DNA of 64,000 bases. Source: Stachybotrys elegans. Lineage: Eukaryota > Ascomycota > Sordariomycetes > Hypocreales > Stachybotryaceae. Where the stretch lies: contig JAGPNK010000020.1 of NCBI GenBank assembly GCA_020746835.1, positions 248,001 through 312,000 on the forward strand. Reading direction: 5' to 3'. The notes under the pieces were generated by a model. It searched no databases, was not told the DNA's origin, and saw only the letters and a program-made list of their open reading frames with translations. Positions 8,799 to 18,897 of this stretch are shown one piece after another (within the stretch, counting starts at the first letter, position 1; every line of letters starts with the position of its first letter). The position numbers were made by a program, and so were the translations under genes.

Positions 8799-11196
8799 AT
8801 GCCACCTCCCATGGCTCCAGTCATTAGAGATCCTACACACCCTCAAGTCTATCGCTTAGAGATTGCCGACCTCTTTGGGCGCTTGTCGGAACGGGAAAAG
8901 CACTACAGCCATCACTTGGCCCGGGCAGCATGGCATGGTTCTCGCATCATCCTCCGGCAGGTCTCTCCTGAATCCGCGCCCATCTTCGACTTCATTCTGG
9001 AGCTTCACCGCTCATGTCAGGGAGATTGGACATCCATTGCTACCGACAGTGGACTCCAGCAGGAGGATGTGGACAGCTTTCTTCGATATGCTGCCATATT
9101 CTTGTCAAACATAGGGAATTACTATGTGAGTCCGGGATCTATTGTATACATTACCATTTCTGACCATGCGGTAGGGTTCGGGCGACCAAAAGTTTGTCCC
9201 GACAGTTAGCCACCATGCCCTCGGTATCCTGGCAAGCCGGTCCCCAAAGCTTGCCAGACTGTACAGCGAGTTCAAGGACTCTGTATTTGCTGTCCCTCCA
9301 TTTGGTCTGGGATTTCCAGGTTCAAACACCCAAAGCTCCTACTATCCTGGGCTGCCGATCTCGCGAGATGAGATATCTCTGGTGGCTGCAGCCATGGATG
9401 CAAACAAGATCTTCCCAGAGAACACGCGCATGACCAAGGACGACCAAGGAGTGCTACATGTACATCAAGCCTCTGTGCTGACCGAGGGCATTAAGGTCTT
9501 AGCGGGCGACCCCACGAAGGGCACGGCAATAGTAAAGCTCCTCCGAGGTGACCATGCTCCCGATCTGGCCAAGGTATGTGAAAGCCTCGTCCATGCATCT
9601 TCTCATGCCGCAAACGAGACCCAGCGGACGATGCTTGCGCAGTACGTCGAGAGCTTCACCACCGGCAGTCTCGATATGTACCGAGATTCGCAGAGGAGTT
9701 GGATCGCGGACAAGGCCCCCAAAGTCGAGAACATATTTGGCTTTGTTGAGCCATACCGCGATCCTGCCGGTGTGCGCGCCGAGTTTGAAGGTCTCGTAGC
9801 GATCGCGGACGCCCACGAAACAAAGCTATTGACGAAGCTGGTCATGGAGTCAGACAAGTTTATCAGACGTTTGCCCTGGGTAAGGGGGCATGACAACGAT
9901 GGGAAAGGCCCATTCGAGAAGAACTTGTTTGAGCCACCCGACTTCTCCAGCATCCACGGTAGGCCCCTCAAGACCACGAGTTGCCCGGAGATGTGCTGAT
10001 TTTACCTACCCAGCGCTTGCATACTGCTCTAGCATAATCTTTCCTGGAATAAACCTGCCCAACGTAAGTCTCCTGCTACACATGCATGGAAATATATCAG
10101 TCCAACACAGTCTAGTATAATGATATCCGGCAAGAGACAGGGTTCAAAAATGTCATTATTGCCAATAGGATGGCCGCTGAGAGCACTGCCATTCAGTGGC
10201 CATTCGTAGATGAGTCGGAGATGGGCCAGTTCCGCACCTACAAGCACGCGGCCTACTACTGGTGGGTTGTGCTTCATGAGCTTCTCGGTCACGGCACCGG
10301 GAGGATGATGGTAGAGGAGACCCCCGGCCGATACAACTTCGATATCACAAGCCCGCCGCTCAACCCGCTCTCGGGTACGCCAATCCAGTCGTGGTACCGC
10401 CCTGGACAGACATGGACGGGCCAATTTGGCGACCTTGCTACCACAGTAGACGAGTGCCGGGCAGAACTGGTCGGCGCATACTTGATGGACGACAAGGAGC
10501 TATTGGAGCTTTTTGGCTTCACCGAAGAGACGGAGATGAAGGCCAGCGAAGGTAGGACGGAGCACGTGAGAACTCGTTTTGCCAGTGCACTGATAGAATG
10601 CCAGTCACGTACAATCTCTATCAACAGCTGGGCGTCGACGGACTGCGTGGTCTGGCCAATTTTAATCTGGACAGCATGGTAAGCCACTCTCTCCGGCTTC
10701 CAGCAACGAAGAATGACCCTGAGCTAATTATGATAGACATGGGGCCAGGCCCATGCCCGAGTGAGTTTGAACGCCACATGTTTTTGTCTTCGTGCTAATG
10801 GAACCGCAGGCACACTTTGCCATGCTGAAGTGTCTCCTGCGGGATGGGGATGGATGCATCTCAATCACCCATGATGCTGAGCAACGAGTACTTCGAGTCA
10901 AGGCTGACCGATCCAAGGTGGTCAGCCATGGCAAGCCAGCCCTCGGCAACATGCTACTCCGTCTACATATGTACCGGTGCACGGCGGATGTCAAGGCCTG
11001 CCGCGACTACTATGGGGATTTGTCAAGGGTGGACGGCGAGTTCCTGGAATGGCGGGAGACTGTTCTCGCCAACAAGCCGCCACCGATGCTGAATGTCCAG
11101 GCCAACACATTTGAGGAGAATGGCCATATCATCTTGAAGCAATATCCTGCCACCATTGAGGGCGTGATCCAGAGCTGGGTGGAGAGGAATGTATAG
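8799..11196 (+). CDS. DPP3: Dipeptidyl peptidase III (M49 zinc metallopeptidase)
   Basis: Seven exons: 8799..9125, 9175..9958, 10014..10063, 10116..10551, 10605..10678, 10737..10760, 10810..11196; all phases agree and give 693 aa, close to the usual ~710. Removes dipeptides from the N-terminus of short peptides, normally cytosolic. Zinc site: HELLGH at residues 441-446 (two His ligands and the catalytic Glu) and DECRAE at 499-504 (third ligand Glu), with family-like spacing. Other family blocks: NYYGSGDQKFVP, FPGINLPNYNDIRQETGFKN, YRPGQTW, TWGQAHARAHFAML. Exon 6 is only 24 nt. The start at 8799 (MPPPMAPVIRD) precedes the conserved LFGRLSEREKHYSHHLARAAWHG; Met5 is an alternative. The 3' end is 18 bp from the convergent JmjC-like reading frame. 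Confidence 0.94.
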
Positions 11197-11213
11197 TGGG
11201 AAGATAATCCCGT

Positions 11214-12330
11214 CTACAATTGTCTAGACGGTCTCATTCTTCTCACAACGAAACTGCCTGGCGTTCCAGATAAGACGGAAATACGCTTGGCTACCGCTTC
11301 CCCATCAACGTCATTTGCTCTGCAAAGCTCATGTGCTCTACCATTCTTCACCTTAGCTGCGACAAGCTTCTCAACAGCCGCAGCATACTGTAATGCACGC
11401 CCCATTATATCTTCGCTTGTGATTCTCGGTTTCTTAATCTGTGTTATGACAGTTAATAGCCACTTCTCAATGCCGGTCCATTGAAGGACATGACCGCCAA
11501 GTCCCAATGTCTGACCATCACGAGGCCGAAAAACAAAGTGGATGACTGATTTGAGGAACACTGTCTGTCCAGGTTTAAGAACAGCATACCTCCACCGACC
11601 ACCAGTGTAGTGGTGTGGGTCGGCTTCCCATTCCTCCTCTTCTTGTCGGGTTGGGAGCGACATCCAACCAATGCCTATCGGCTCCTCTTGGCCGGTGATC
11701 CATGCTGGTAGGAAGTCTTTATGAGGTGCCGTGTTATTTTCTCCCTGTGATAGAAGAACCCACTCCAAGACATCCCTCCACTCATTCCATTGCTCCCTAG
11801 AGGCTACCACTCTTCCAGCGCTGTTCCCGCCCAATATAGTGTCTCGGATACGCGAGAGGAGCTGGCAATTTTCCCCGGTCAAGAAGCCGGGTAAAACTGA
11901 GGGAAGCGGACTCCGTAGATCAAGGATGTTCCAGGGGTCATCGGTAGGCGTGTTTAGTACAAATCGGTCTCGTACTTGGTTGAGTGTTCGGCTGGCAAGC
12001 GAAGTACTGGCGGATTTGCGAGAGGGTATCTGCACGGAGACGGTACGGTCAAGATCGTCCATGCGGCGAAGGAGCTCGACGATGGGGCGATCACGGCGAC
12101 TCCACTTGAACTGCTGCTGGCCTTCGGCAAATATCTATGGGTAAGTCGGACCTGTCGGACTCCACCTCGATCGCTGCCTGGGTTCCGGTCAAAAAGAGGG
12201 CTTCAACAGGGCCCCTTTCTAAATCCGTATTCGGCGGCTGCGCCTTTTGTAGTAGTTCAAGGATCAGCCTGTCGGCTTCCAGGCCAAGTTTTCCTTTAGT
12301 TGGATGATATTTTTCTTGCGATAGCCCTCA
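11214..12330 (-). pseudogene. JmjC/cupin-like fungal protein, 5' part frameshifted
   Basis: An intact 282-codon stretch (11214..12062) carries a JmjC-like core: TAPHKDFLPAWITGQEE, GIGWMSLPTRQEE, YTGGRWRYAVLKPGQTVFLK, IHFVFR and LGGHVLQWTGIEKWL. His-x-Asp (in APHKD) and the distal His (VIHFVFR) match a 2-His-1-carboxylate iron site, so an Fe(II)/2-oxoglutarate oxygenase fold is possible. Upstream, the family sequence continues as EGQQQFKWSRRDRPIVELL, then shifts by one base near 12135 into the frame encoding KLGLEADRLILELLQKAQPP, which in turn meets a TGA near 12325 beside a different open frame. No GT..AG intron explains either shift. I call it a decayed gene; translation of the intact C-terminal part from the ATG at 12062 cannot be excluded. 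Confidence 0.55.
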
Positions 12331-13005
12331 TCGGCCACTGGATTGCACATTTGTGGCAATGCCAGGCCTTGTCGTATAGACGTCTGAATGGGTGTCCAAT
12401 CCATCAAGTCTTTGCCTTTTTTGAGTGATGTCGGGGAGCGAGATTGCTGGAGATGGAAGTGGCAGAGCTTTGTAAGATAGGGTAGAAATTGCTCGGCTGA
12501 TCCCTGGAATAGCGATCGGTTCTCAAGGGTTGCCAAGAGTGGCGACGGTACTTCAGGTGGGCAGCATGATGGTGGGGGCTGGGGAATGCTGGTCTTGGCC
12601 TGCTTAGGCCTTAACGTGGATCCGGTTGCAACTTGATATGATGGCTTTTGTGGGCATCGGCGGAGAACCCTCGTAGAACTATTAGGGATCTCTTTGGCTG
12701 CCCCGGTTGAACCAGTATTGAGCTGGACACGGCTCGTCCACAAAATTGAGCTGGACATGGGGAACCAAGTGGTGCCTGTGCCGAAAATGGACGAGGGGCA
12801 TCAAAACGTGTTCCTTCCTATCTTGGTCTGGCGACGCTAATCTACCCCTCAACATGACGTGATCCCGAAACTAGGCGAATTGTCCATTGCCACAGCCTGG
12901 CTGCTAATTCTGCATTGTGATGCATCTTCACCCTTTCTTTTTTAAAAATAAGAATTTTTATTACTAATGCCCCCTATAGCTCATATCTAAGGCCAGTCCC
13001 TTGCA
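12331..13005 (-). other. Possible 5' remnant of the JmjC-like gene
   Basis: The minus-strand frame between 12264 and 12758 (about 164 codons, Pro/Ser-rich then LMDWTPIQTSIRQGLALPQM) may be the N-terminal region of the same decayed gene, in a third frame. No recognised domain. 12759..13005 is AT-richer spacer. Confidence 0.3.
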
Positions 13006-14229
13006 TTAAGCTCGATCAATAATACCAGCAATAAACTTTCGAGGAAGAACTCGGTACTCCTGCTCATCATCCAGGACCATATCAGAAGTGGCGAGATAGC
13101 TTCGGACAAATGAGTTCCAGAGTTCTTGTTGTAGCCTTGATTCCTGTCGCGGACGAGGATAGTAGGGGTCGTTGATAAAGAATGCCTGGATTGCACACTC
13201 CACTCCTGCATCGTCCATACTAATCTCGCGTACCTGGTTGAAGTCCAAGACAAAAAGACGAGTCTCTCGATGGGTGAAGTCCTCGGTGCCTGAGTTATCA
13301 AGGTTGCGCGTTCCATAGTCAAGGCGTGAACTCTGTTGTGGGTTGGCACTAGCCCTTGTAGTTGAGCTACCAAGAGCGAATTCGATGTCCCGCCCATCGG
13401 TCCTAGCCTTCCAGTGAATAAGGGCTAAGGCCTGCCCCATCGAGACAGCAAGGGCCTCGTAATCAAACTTGAGATCTATCATTTGATTCAGGTGTAGCTT
13501 GAAGTTGCGTAGTGAGAAGAAATTCATAATTCGCCCTCTTGTTGATCCAAGGTACACGCGGACAAGACAGTCTTTGTTGGCAGGGTCCATTGCTGCTGTT
13601 GTCTGTAGGCTTTCCTTGCAGAATGTCTGAATCAACCCTGTTCGAATCGGTGCTGGAAGCGGCAAAATTCGTTCGGTCACAAGCACCCGGGCGGGAGTGT
13701 GACAGGTAGCTTGTGCCGCCATAGCAAGCTCCTTATGGTCGTCCCACCACGCCTTATCTTCATGGCTTGTGAAAAAGTGGCATGTGGGGATCTCAATGTC
13801 GGCATTAAAGTCGCGGAGGGCCTTTAAGATACGCTGGTGCATTTCGAAGTCTGTCCTCAGTGCATTGTCGTCATCGTTGCTGCCTGTCTTCCCGATTTTG
13901 TACGCAAGTGATACGCCATCTGAGGCGAAAATCGCGCCGCATGCGCCGGCCCCGATCTTGCGATATGTTTGGGCTTTGCTGTCTTTCTCTTGGGCTTTGG
14001 TTTGTTGTGCTGCGAACGAGGACGCTGTAGACACAACTGGCCTCACGCTCAACATGCGAGCAAGCTGAGCCTGGCTTACTATAGGCCCGGGAATGTTGCT
14101 AAGAGGGGCCGGAGCAGGGTTCTCGAGCAAGCTAAGCAGTTGCAGGCGTGTGTCTAGGTCATGCTCAAACTCCTCAGTCATTGGTGGCTCATAGTCGCTT
14201 GAGGATGCGATGAACCGGCGTCGTGACAT
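13006..14229 (-). CDS. DUF3669 protein with kinase-like motifs
   Basis: Single exon, 407 aa from the ATG at 14229 (MSRRRFIASSSDYEPP); the frame stays open upstream but without conserved sequence. The C-terminal block LFVLDFNQVREI, GVECAIQAFFINDPYYPRP is typical of fungal DUF3669 proteins, often loosely called zinc finger proteins although no zinc motif is seen here. The order of motifs looks kinase-like: a glycine loop IGAGACGAIF (92-101), a VAIK-like AYKI with Lys111, a possible alpha-C Glu in DFEMHQRIL (129), an HW..DGRD segment (272-281) and DFN at 329-331 in place of DFG. I therefore infer a protein-kinase-like fold, perhaps inactive or divergent. It sits between a broken JmjC-like gene and broken receptor and APH genes. 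Confidence 0.78.
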   Translation of the reverse strand: MSRRRFIASSSDYEPPMTEEFEHDLDTRLQLLSLLENPAPAPLSNIPGPIVSQAQLARMLSVRPVVSTASSFAAQQTKAQEKDSKAQTYRKIGAGACGAIFASDGVSLAYKIGKTGSNDDDNALRTDFEMHQRILKALRDFNADIEIPTCHFFTSHEDKAWWDDHKELAMAAQATCHTPARVLVTERILPLPAPIRTGLIQTFCKESLQTTAAMDPANKDCLVRVYLGSTRGRIMNFFSLRNFKLHLNQMIDLKFDYEALAVSMGQALALIHWKARTDGRDIEFALGSSTTRASANPQQSSRLDYGTRNLDNSGTEDFTHRETRLFVLDFNQVREISMDDAGVECAIQAFFINDPYYPRPRQESRLQQELWNSFVRSYLATSDMVLDDEQEYRVLPRKFIAGIIDRA

Positions 14230-14520
14230 TGTGCTGTAGAGAGATGGATGGATTGCTGAATTTGTTAATGTGCACGAAGAGTTGTAAAGAAGAAGATGAA
14301 AGGTTTGGGCTTGGTTACTGCCTGGGCTACTTATGGTTTTACTAATCACGTGTAGATCACGACTCTCGACAAATTTTTCTCGCCAGCAACTTTAATCCAG
14401 TCACCGGCAGATCCAGTCACCGGAAGGCATTTTTCATCGAAAACCTTGATATCGCATCATCGTCTCGATCAAGCCCCCAGGAACAAGCCGTCTCACCTGA
14501 CTGCATCACTCGCCGAAGCC

Positions 14521-14905
14521 TCATTGCAGCAGGCCCAACTGCATCAGCTCGAACTCCATGTCGTCCCATAGGGCCGACTTGAAAGTGTACTGGGCGAAGT
14601 AGCCATCCGGGACCATGGTCGCTGCTTCTGTGTCTGAGACAAACACAACCTGCTCCTTTAGATCGAAGAATTGATCGTGAAAGTACGTTTGTATCTTGGG
14701 CTCCGTGTTTTCCTTGAGGTTTAACAATAGGCATTCCTATTGGTCAGTGGTTCGCTGGGAAAGCCAGGCCACATGGGCTAGCTCCGATGAACCATGCAGC
14801 AGATCGCGCTTGTGGCTGTACAGGGGTGTCTCTATCCAAGGATTTTGGATTTGCCGGCAGATGCGCCGCGACGCTGTCGGAAGACGGGAAAAGTAGGTGC
14901 GATTG
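14521..14905 (-). pseudogene. Unrecognised fungal protein, C-terminal fragment with in-frame TAG
   Basis: On the minus strand the frame reads YFSRLPTASRRICRQIQ, ETPLYSHKRDLLHGSSELAHVAWLSQRTTDQ, then TAG (14728..14730), and continues in the same frame with ECLLLNLKENTEPKIQTYF, FFDLKEQVVFVSDTEAATMV and FWDDMEFEL-like LWDDMEFELMQLGLLQ before a normal stop. Amino-acid-like composition on both sides of the stop in one frame argues for a nonsense mutation in a once-coding exon. A good intron acceptor (CATCTAG) and donor (GTACGT) flank the 5' side at about 14906..14975, but the upstream exon is not recognisable. Function unknown. Confidence 0.5.
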
Positions 14906-15035
14906 CTCTCCTAGATGAGGCAATTAGTATAAAGTTATTTATTATCGTGTATCTGGGTCTGTGGTGGCGTAAACGTACAGGAAAGAGCTGACGATCGGAG
15001 GTTTAGTGGTGTATGAGGACCACAAAGCGCCCTTC

Positions 15036-15735
15036 ATGAATCACCCACGTAGACTCGAGCTCGAAGATGGCACCTTAATCACGTACACAGACGCACAAAA
15101 TCTAGATGAGGATATCGTTACCAAGCTGAGATGCGCCACACTCCGCAAGGAACTCTACGACAGCCTTGTTCGGCAGCAAGACGCGGCTTTCTCCCTTGTC
15201 AGACACCATCTAAACCTCGGCGACGATGACAAGTGCACAGTCTTACCCCAGGAAACCTGGATCGCGGGAAGCTTCAATGTCTGTATACCTATTCGAACGG
15301 TTTCGGGTATGGGTCATTGCCGCCTGACGCTACGCTGCTGTTTACCATAGAAACTTGCCGAAGCCCAGTACCCGGGTACAGTTGACGAGAAACTGAGGCG
15401 TGAGGTTGGCACCTATGGATGGATGTAGCAACATTGCCCAGATATCCGCATTCCCCATCTATATGGTTTTGGCTTGCCAATTTTCCCATGAGAATTATTG
15501 TTCTTGGTACCTGCGCCTCTTGCGTAAAATCCAGCGTTGTCTCAACAGGCTTCTACGTCGCGATACCAATTACCCACGGCGTACATGCTGCTCGATTATA
15601 CGGGCGACAATGTTGGACAAATGCTTTCGAAAACCTGGCCATACCATCGGAGCGACTTGCGCCGCAGAGAACGGTTGTTCCGAGGTGTAGCCCGCGCGGT
15701 GCTCTACAGGCGGCACCCACCCGCGACCGCCAGAC
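15036..15735 (+). pseudogene. Truncated APH-like phosphotransferase gene with premature stops
   Basis: Begins as MNHPRRLELEDGTLITYTDA and keeps a clear N-lobe (LVRHHLNLGDDDKC, WIAGSFNVCIPI), like large fungal aminoglycoside-phosphotransferase-type proteins. In the same frame a TAG at 15348..15350 interrupts before KLAEAQYPGTVDEKL, and a second TAG at 15426..15428 interrupts between TYGWM and QHCPDIRIPHLYGFG. The frame then shifts (RLLRKIQRCLNRLLRR in one frame, YQLPTAYMLLDYTGDNVGQM and RRRERLFRGVARAVL in another). The C-lobe with the catalytic HxD and DFG-like residues is absent: similarity stops near 15703 where the receptor pseudogene begins. Both TAG codons sit where CAG (Gln) or CAC/CAT is plausible, so C-to-T change such as RIP could explain at least one of them. 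Confidence 0.6.
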
Positions 15736-18612
15736 CATGGCTTCATTGAGCCGCCTCGCAGCCAATATGAAATTTGTCGACGAATTTCCGGCTATCATTG
15801 CATTGGGCCTTGGCGCTGACGCTACCTTGACCGCCGTGGTATGGGGCAGTTCGACTTGTACTTACGCTGGCCTCGTCCGCTGGTGACACGCTTCAAGACG
15901 TGCTCGGCATGTTAGAAGAACTCAGTCTGGCGCTTCCACGACTCCGGGTCTGCGAAAATACCCTACCCATGAACAGGCAGTTTGAGGCGGCATTGGTGGA
16001 TGTCTACACCGAAGTCATATGCTTCTACGCACGCACCATCCACTTCTTCCGAGACTATCCTCATGCTCGGCTTCGCAGGAATGCGTGCGGCGAGTTCCAG
16101 TCCGATTTCAATTCAGAGGATCAAACGGATATCTTCCATTGTGGAAAGTGAGGCCGACATGGCTCGCATGCGACAGAACGGGATGATGGACAAGCTGAGC
16201 ACCAAATCAAGTGATGACGAGCAGAGGTCTCGCTACCGCCACTTACCCCTGCTACAAAATGCCAAGTTCACCGGTCGTGATGACGTCCTGTCGCGGATAC
16301 AGGCCTTCTTGCATCCCAAGCTGCCATCCAAGTCCACCCAGTCCGTCGCATTGTTTGGGATGGGAGGAGTGGGAAAGACGCAGGTGGCGCTGCAATATGC
16401 CTACCAATATGCCGACACATACGATATCATCATCTGGATCGCGGCAGAGACTCCCATCACCATCGGCCAAAGCTTTCGCGAAGTTGCCCAAGGCCTCCAC
16501 CTTTGTCATGAAGCAGAGGAGCTGAGAGACACCGCTGTCGCCATACAAAGGGTCAAGAACTGGCTAAGCACCACGTGTGAGACATCCATCGGCCAACCCC
16601 CCTTTCTCCAAAAGCAGTGTACTAATCACCTAGCAACAGCAAGTCGGTGGTTGATCATGTTCGATAATGCGGACGACTTGGCCAGCGTCAAGGTCGCCTG
16701 GCCGAGCAGCTCTCAGTTCCGTTCTTCTTACGACCAGAAATTTCGACGTAGCGAGTAGTCCCGCTTCCGAAAGCCTACAGTTGGAGCCGTTCAATGAGAG
16801 CGAGGGATCACAAATGCTGTTGAGACAAGTCGGGCTCCATCCCGAAGAAGCTGCCCATCAGGAACATGCGACCTCAATCACACAGGCCTTTGGTGGCTTG
16901 CCATTGGCCTTGAGCCAGATAGGAGGCTTCATCGCGCAAAGACGGATCCCTCTCAAGGGCTTTCTGCAACTGTACGAGAAAAACGCAGCCAAGATTGACG
17001 CGAGAAAGACTGTCAAAGACGATTACGAGCATACTTTGAGCACGGTCTGGGACGTCTCCTTCGCCAAGCTCCCAGAGGAATCCACCAGCCTTCTCAACCT
17101 CATGGTCTTCTTCGATCCCGACTCGATCGATGAAGAGATCCTATTACAAGGCTCGCAAAGCGACCCAGAGGTCGACTCTGACTTTGAGTTTCTGACAGAT
17201 GATATGGAGTAGGTTTGGGGTTCCTGAAGAATTAGGCCCGAGCTGTTTGCTGAGCTTGGTAGTCTCGGCGATGCTGAACAGCCGCTTCTCCAAGTTGCCC
17301 TGATAAACAAGGGAAGTATGCAACCCATTATTTCCGTACATCGCTTAATACAATCCTCCGCCTTCCGGAGACTTCCAGCCGAGGATCAATCCAAGTATTT
17401 TGACACGGCGGTACGTCTTTTGTCCTGGGGGTTCCCCGACACATGGAGCAAAGACGTCGGCCATCAGATCAATGCCTGGAAGCGATGCGAAAAGTGCCTA
17501 CCTCACATCGATCACCTGGCTAGGTTTGCTACCAAGCACCCTATCCAATGCAAAAATCCTCAACTTTATGCCGAGCTCCTTCTCAGGTGCAGTTGGTAGG
17601 TGTTCCATCTTTCATTGGGGCCACGCAGCTTAATTGACCAAATCTTGAGGTATCTTTACGAGCGGGAAATGTATGAGGTAGCCCGTAGCCTGGCTGAGGC
17701 GGCTGTTGGTGCCTTTGACGACAAGACAACGTTGGCATACGCCAGTGCTATTGACCTGGTTGGCTTGATAGATCTGGATCTATGCAAGCCTGCCCTTGCC
17801 CTGCAACCATTCAAACAGGCTCTCGATATTCGCAAGGCTAGACTTGGGCCCAGTGATGCATTCATCGCCTTCAGCCTCAACAACCTTGCCCTTGCTTACA
17901 CGGAGCTGGGGGACCTGGAAGAGGCGCATCGCCAGCACCAAGAAGCCATCGCGATCCGTCTGGGCACCAACAGCGACAGAATTGGGAACTCTTACAGTAA
18001 CATGGCAAGCCTCTTACTGAAGATGGACAAAGCAGACGAGGCTGAAGAGATGCTTGCCAGATGTCCTTCCTTGAAGGATTTCACGGACGAGACATTTCTG
18101 AATACTGGCAACCCGCGCTTCTCCGGCGACATGGTTTTGCTATCTCGCATTCGCTTGAGGCAAGGCCGTATCGATGATGCGTTGCGGCTTGCGTCCAAGG
18201 CCCTGACTTTCCGTCAAACCCTACTGGGCAATCGATTGAAGACATGTGACTCGCTGTTCGATGTTGCCAGCATCTTGCAGCTTCAGAACCATCAGGCATC
18301 GGCCATGTAAGTCCCTCCGTCCGAATCTGGAGCGTGGAAATTTCGTCACTCCCCATAAGCAACTAACGTTTTCGTAGCGACCTGCTAAAGCAGCTCGTCA
18401 ATATTGCCGAATCGCTCAAAGAAGGCGAGGGACAGCTTGCTCGCGCACTACACAAACTATCAGGCCTATGTACCGAAAAGGGCATGACGCAGGATGCCGA
18501 GGATGCCAGGGAGAAGGCGCTGAAGATCAGGAACCGGCTCCGCCCAGATCTTGCCCAGGAGCCATTCGATGCAGCATCGTTTGGCAAGTTGACGCTCTGG
18601 ATGCTTTGGTGA
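15736..18612 (+). pseudogene. NB-ARC/TPR (NLR-like) receptor, multiply frameshifted
   Basis: Order of parts: a helical N-terminal region (LAANMKFVDEFPAIIALGLG, SLALPRLRVCENTLPMNRQF), an NB-ARC ATPase and TPR repeats. ATPase motifs: Walker A GMGGVGKT near 16360, Walker B-like RWLIMFDNADD near 16650, SVLLTTRN near 16735 and GGLPLAL near 16900. TPRs follow between about 17650 and 18600 (YASAIDLVGLIDLDLCKPALALQPFKQAL-type units), ending in LTLWMLW. Three introns still look functional: 16577..16639, 17596..17649, 18307..18377. But the frame breaks near 15850 (VWGS to VRLVLTLASSAGDTLQD), near 16110 (FQSDFN to IQRIKRISSIVESEADM), near 16720 (PSSSQ to SVLLTTRN, about two bases lost) and near 17210-17240 with a TAG. 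An intact relative would act as a STAND-type signalling receptor; this copy should not. Confidence 0.78.
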
Positions 18613-18897
18613 CAAGCCTGGAGATCGATACGCGCCGAATTCAGTGCGGTGACAAGAGAGGAAGCGGTCGTCATGGCAGTCGCAACTTCGACCAGCAAGA
18701 ATATCTCTGTGTCATGGTTCCGTCGTCGTCGTTATCCTCTAGGTTCAATGAGCCAACCGATATGTACCTGGTCACCATATCGAGTCGTAAAGGGCAATGA
18801 ACTGTGCCTTTCCATGATTATCGCGTTTGGGCAACGGCGGAGCCTGACCAACCAAACCAAGCATCGCTGGGGTCTTCGTACCAACTGCACTTCCTGT

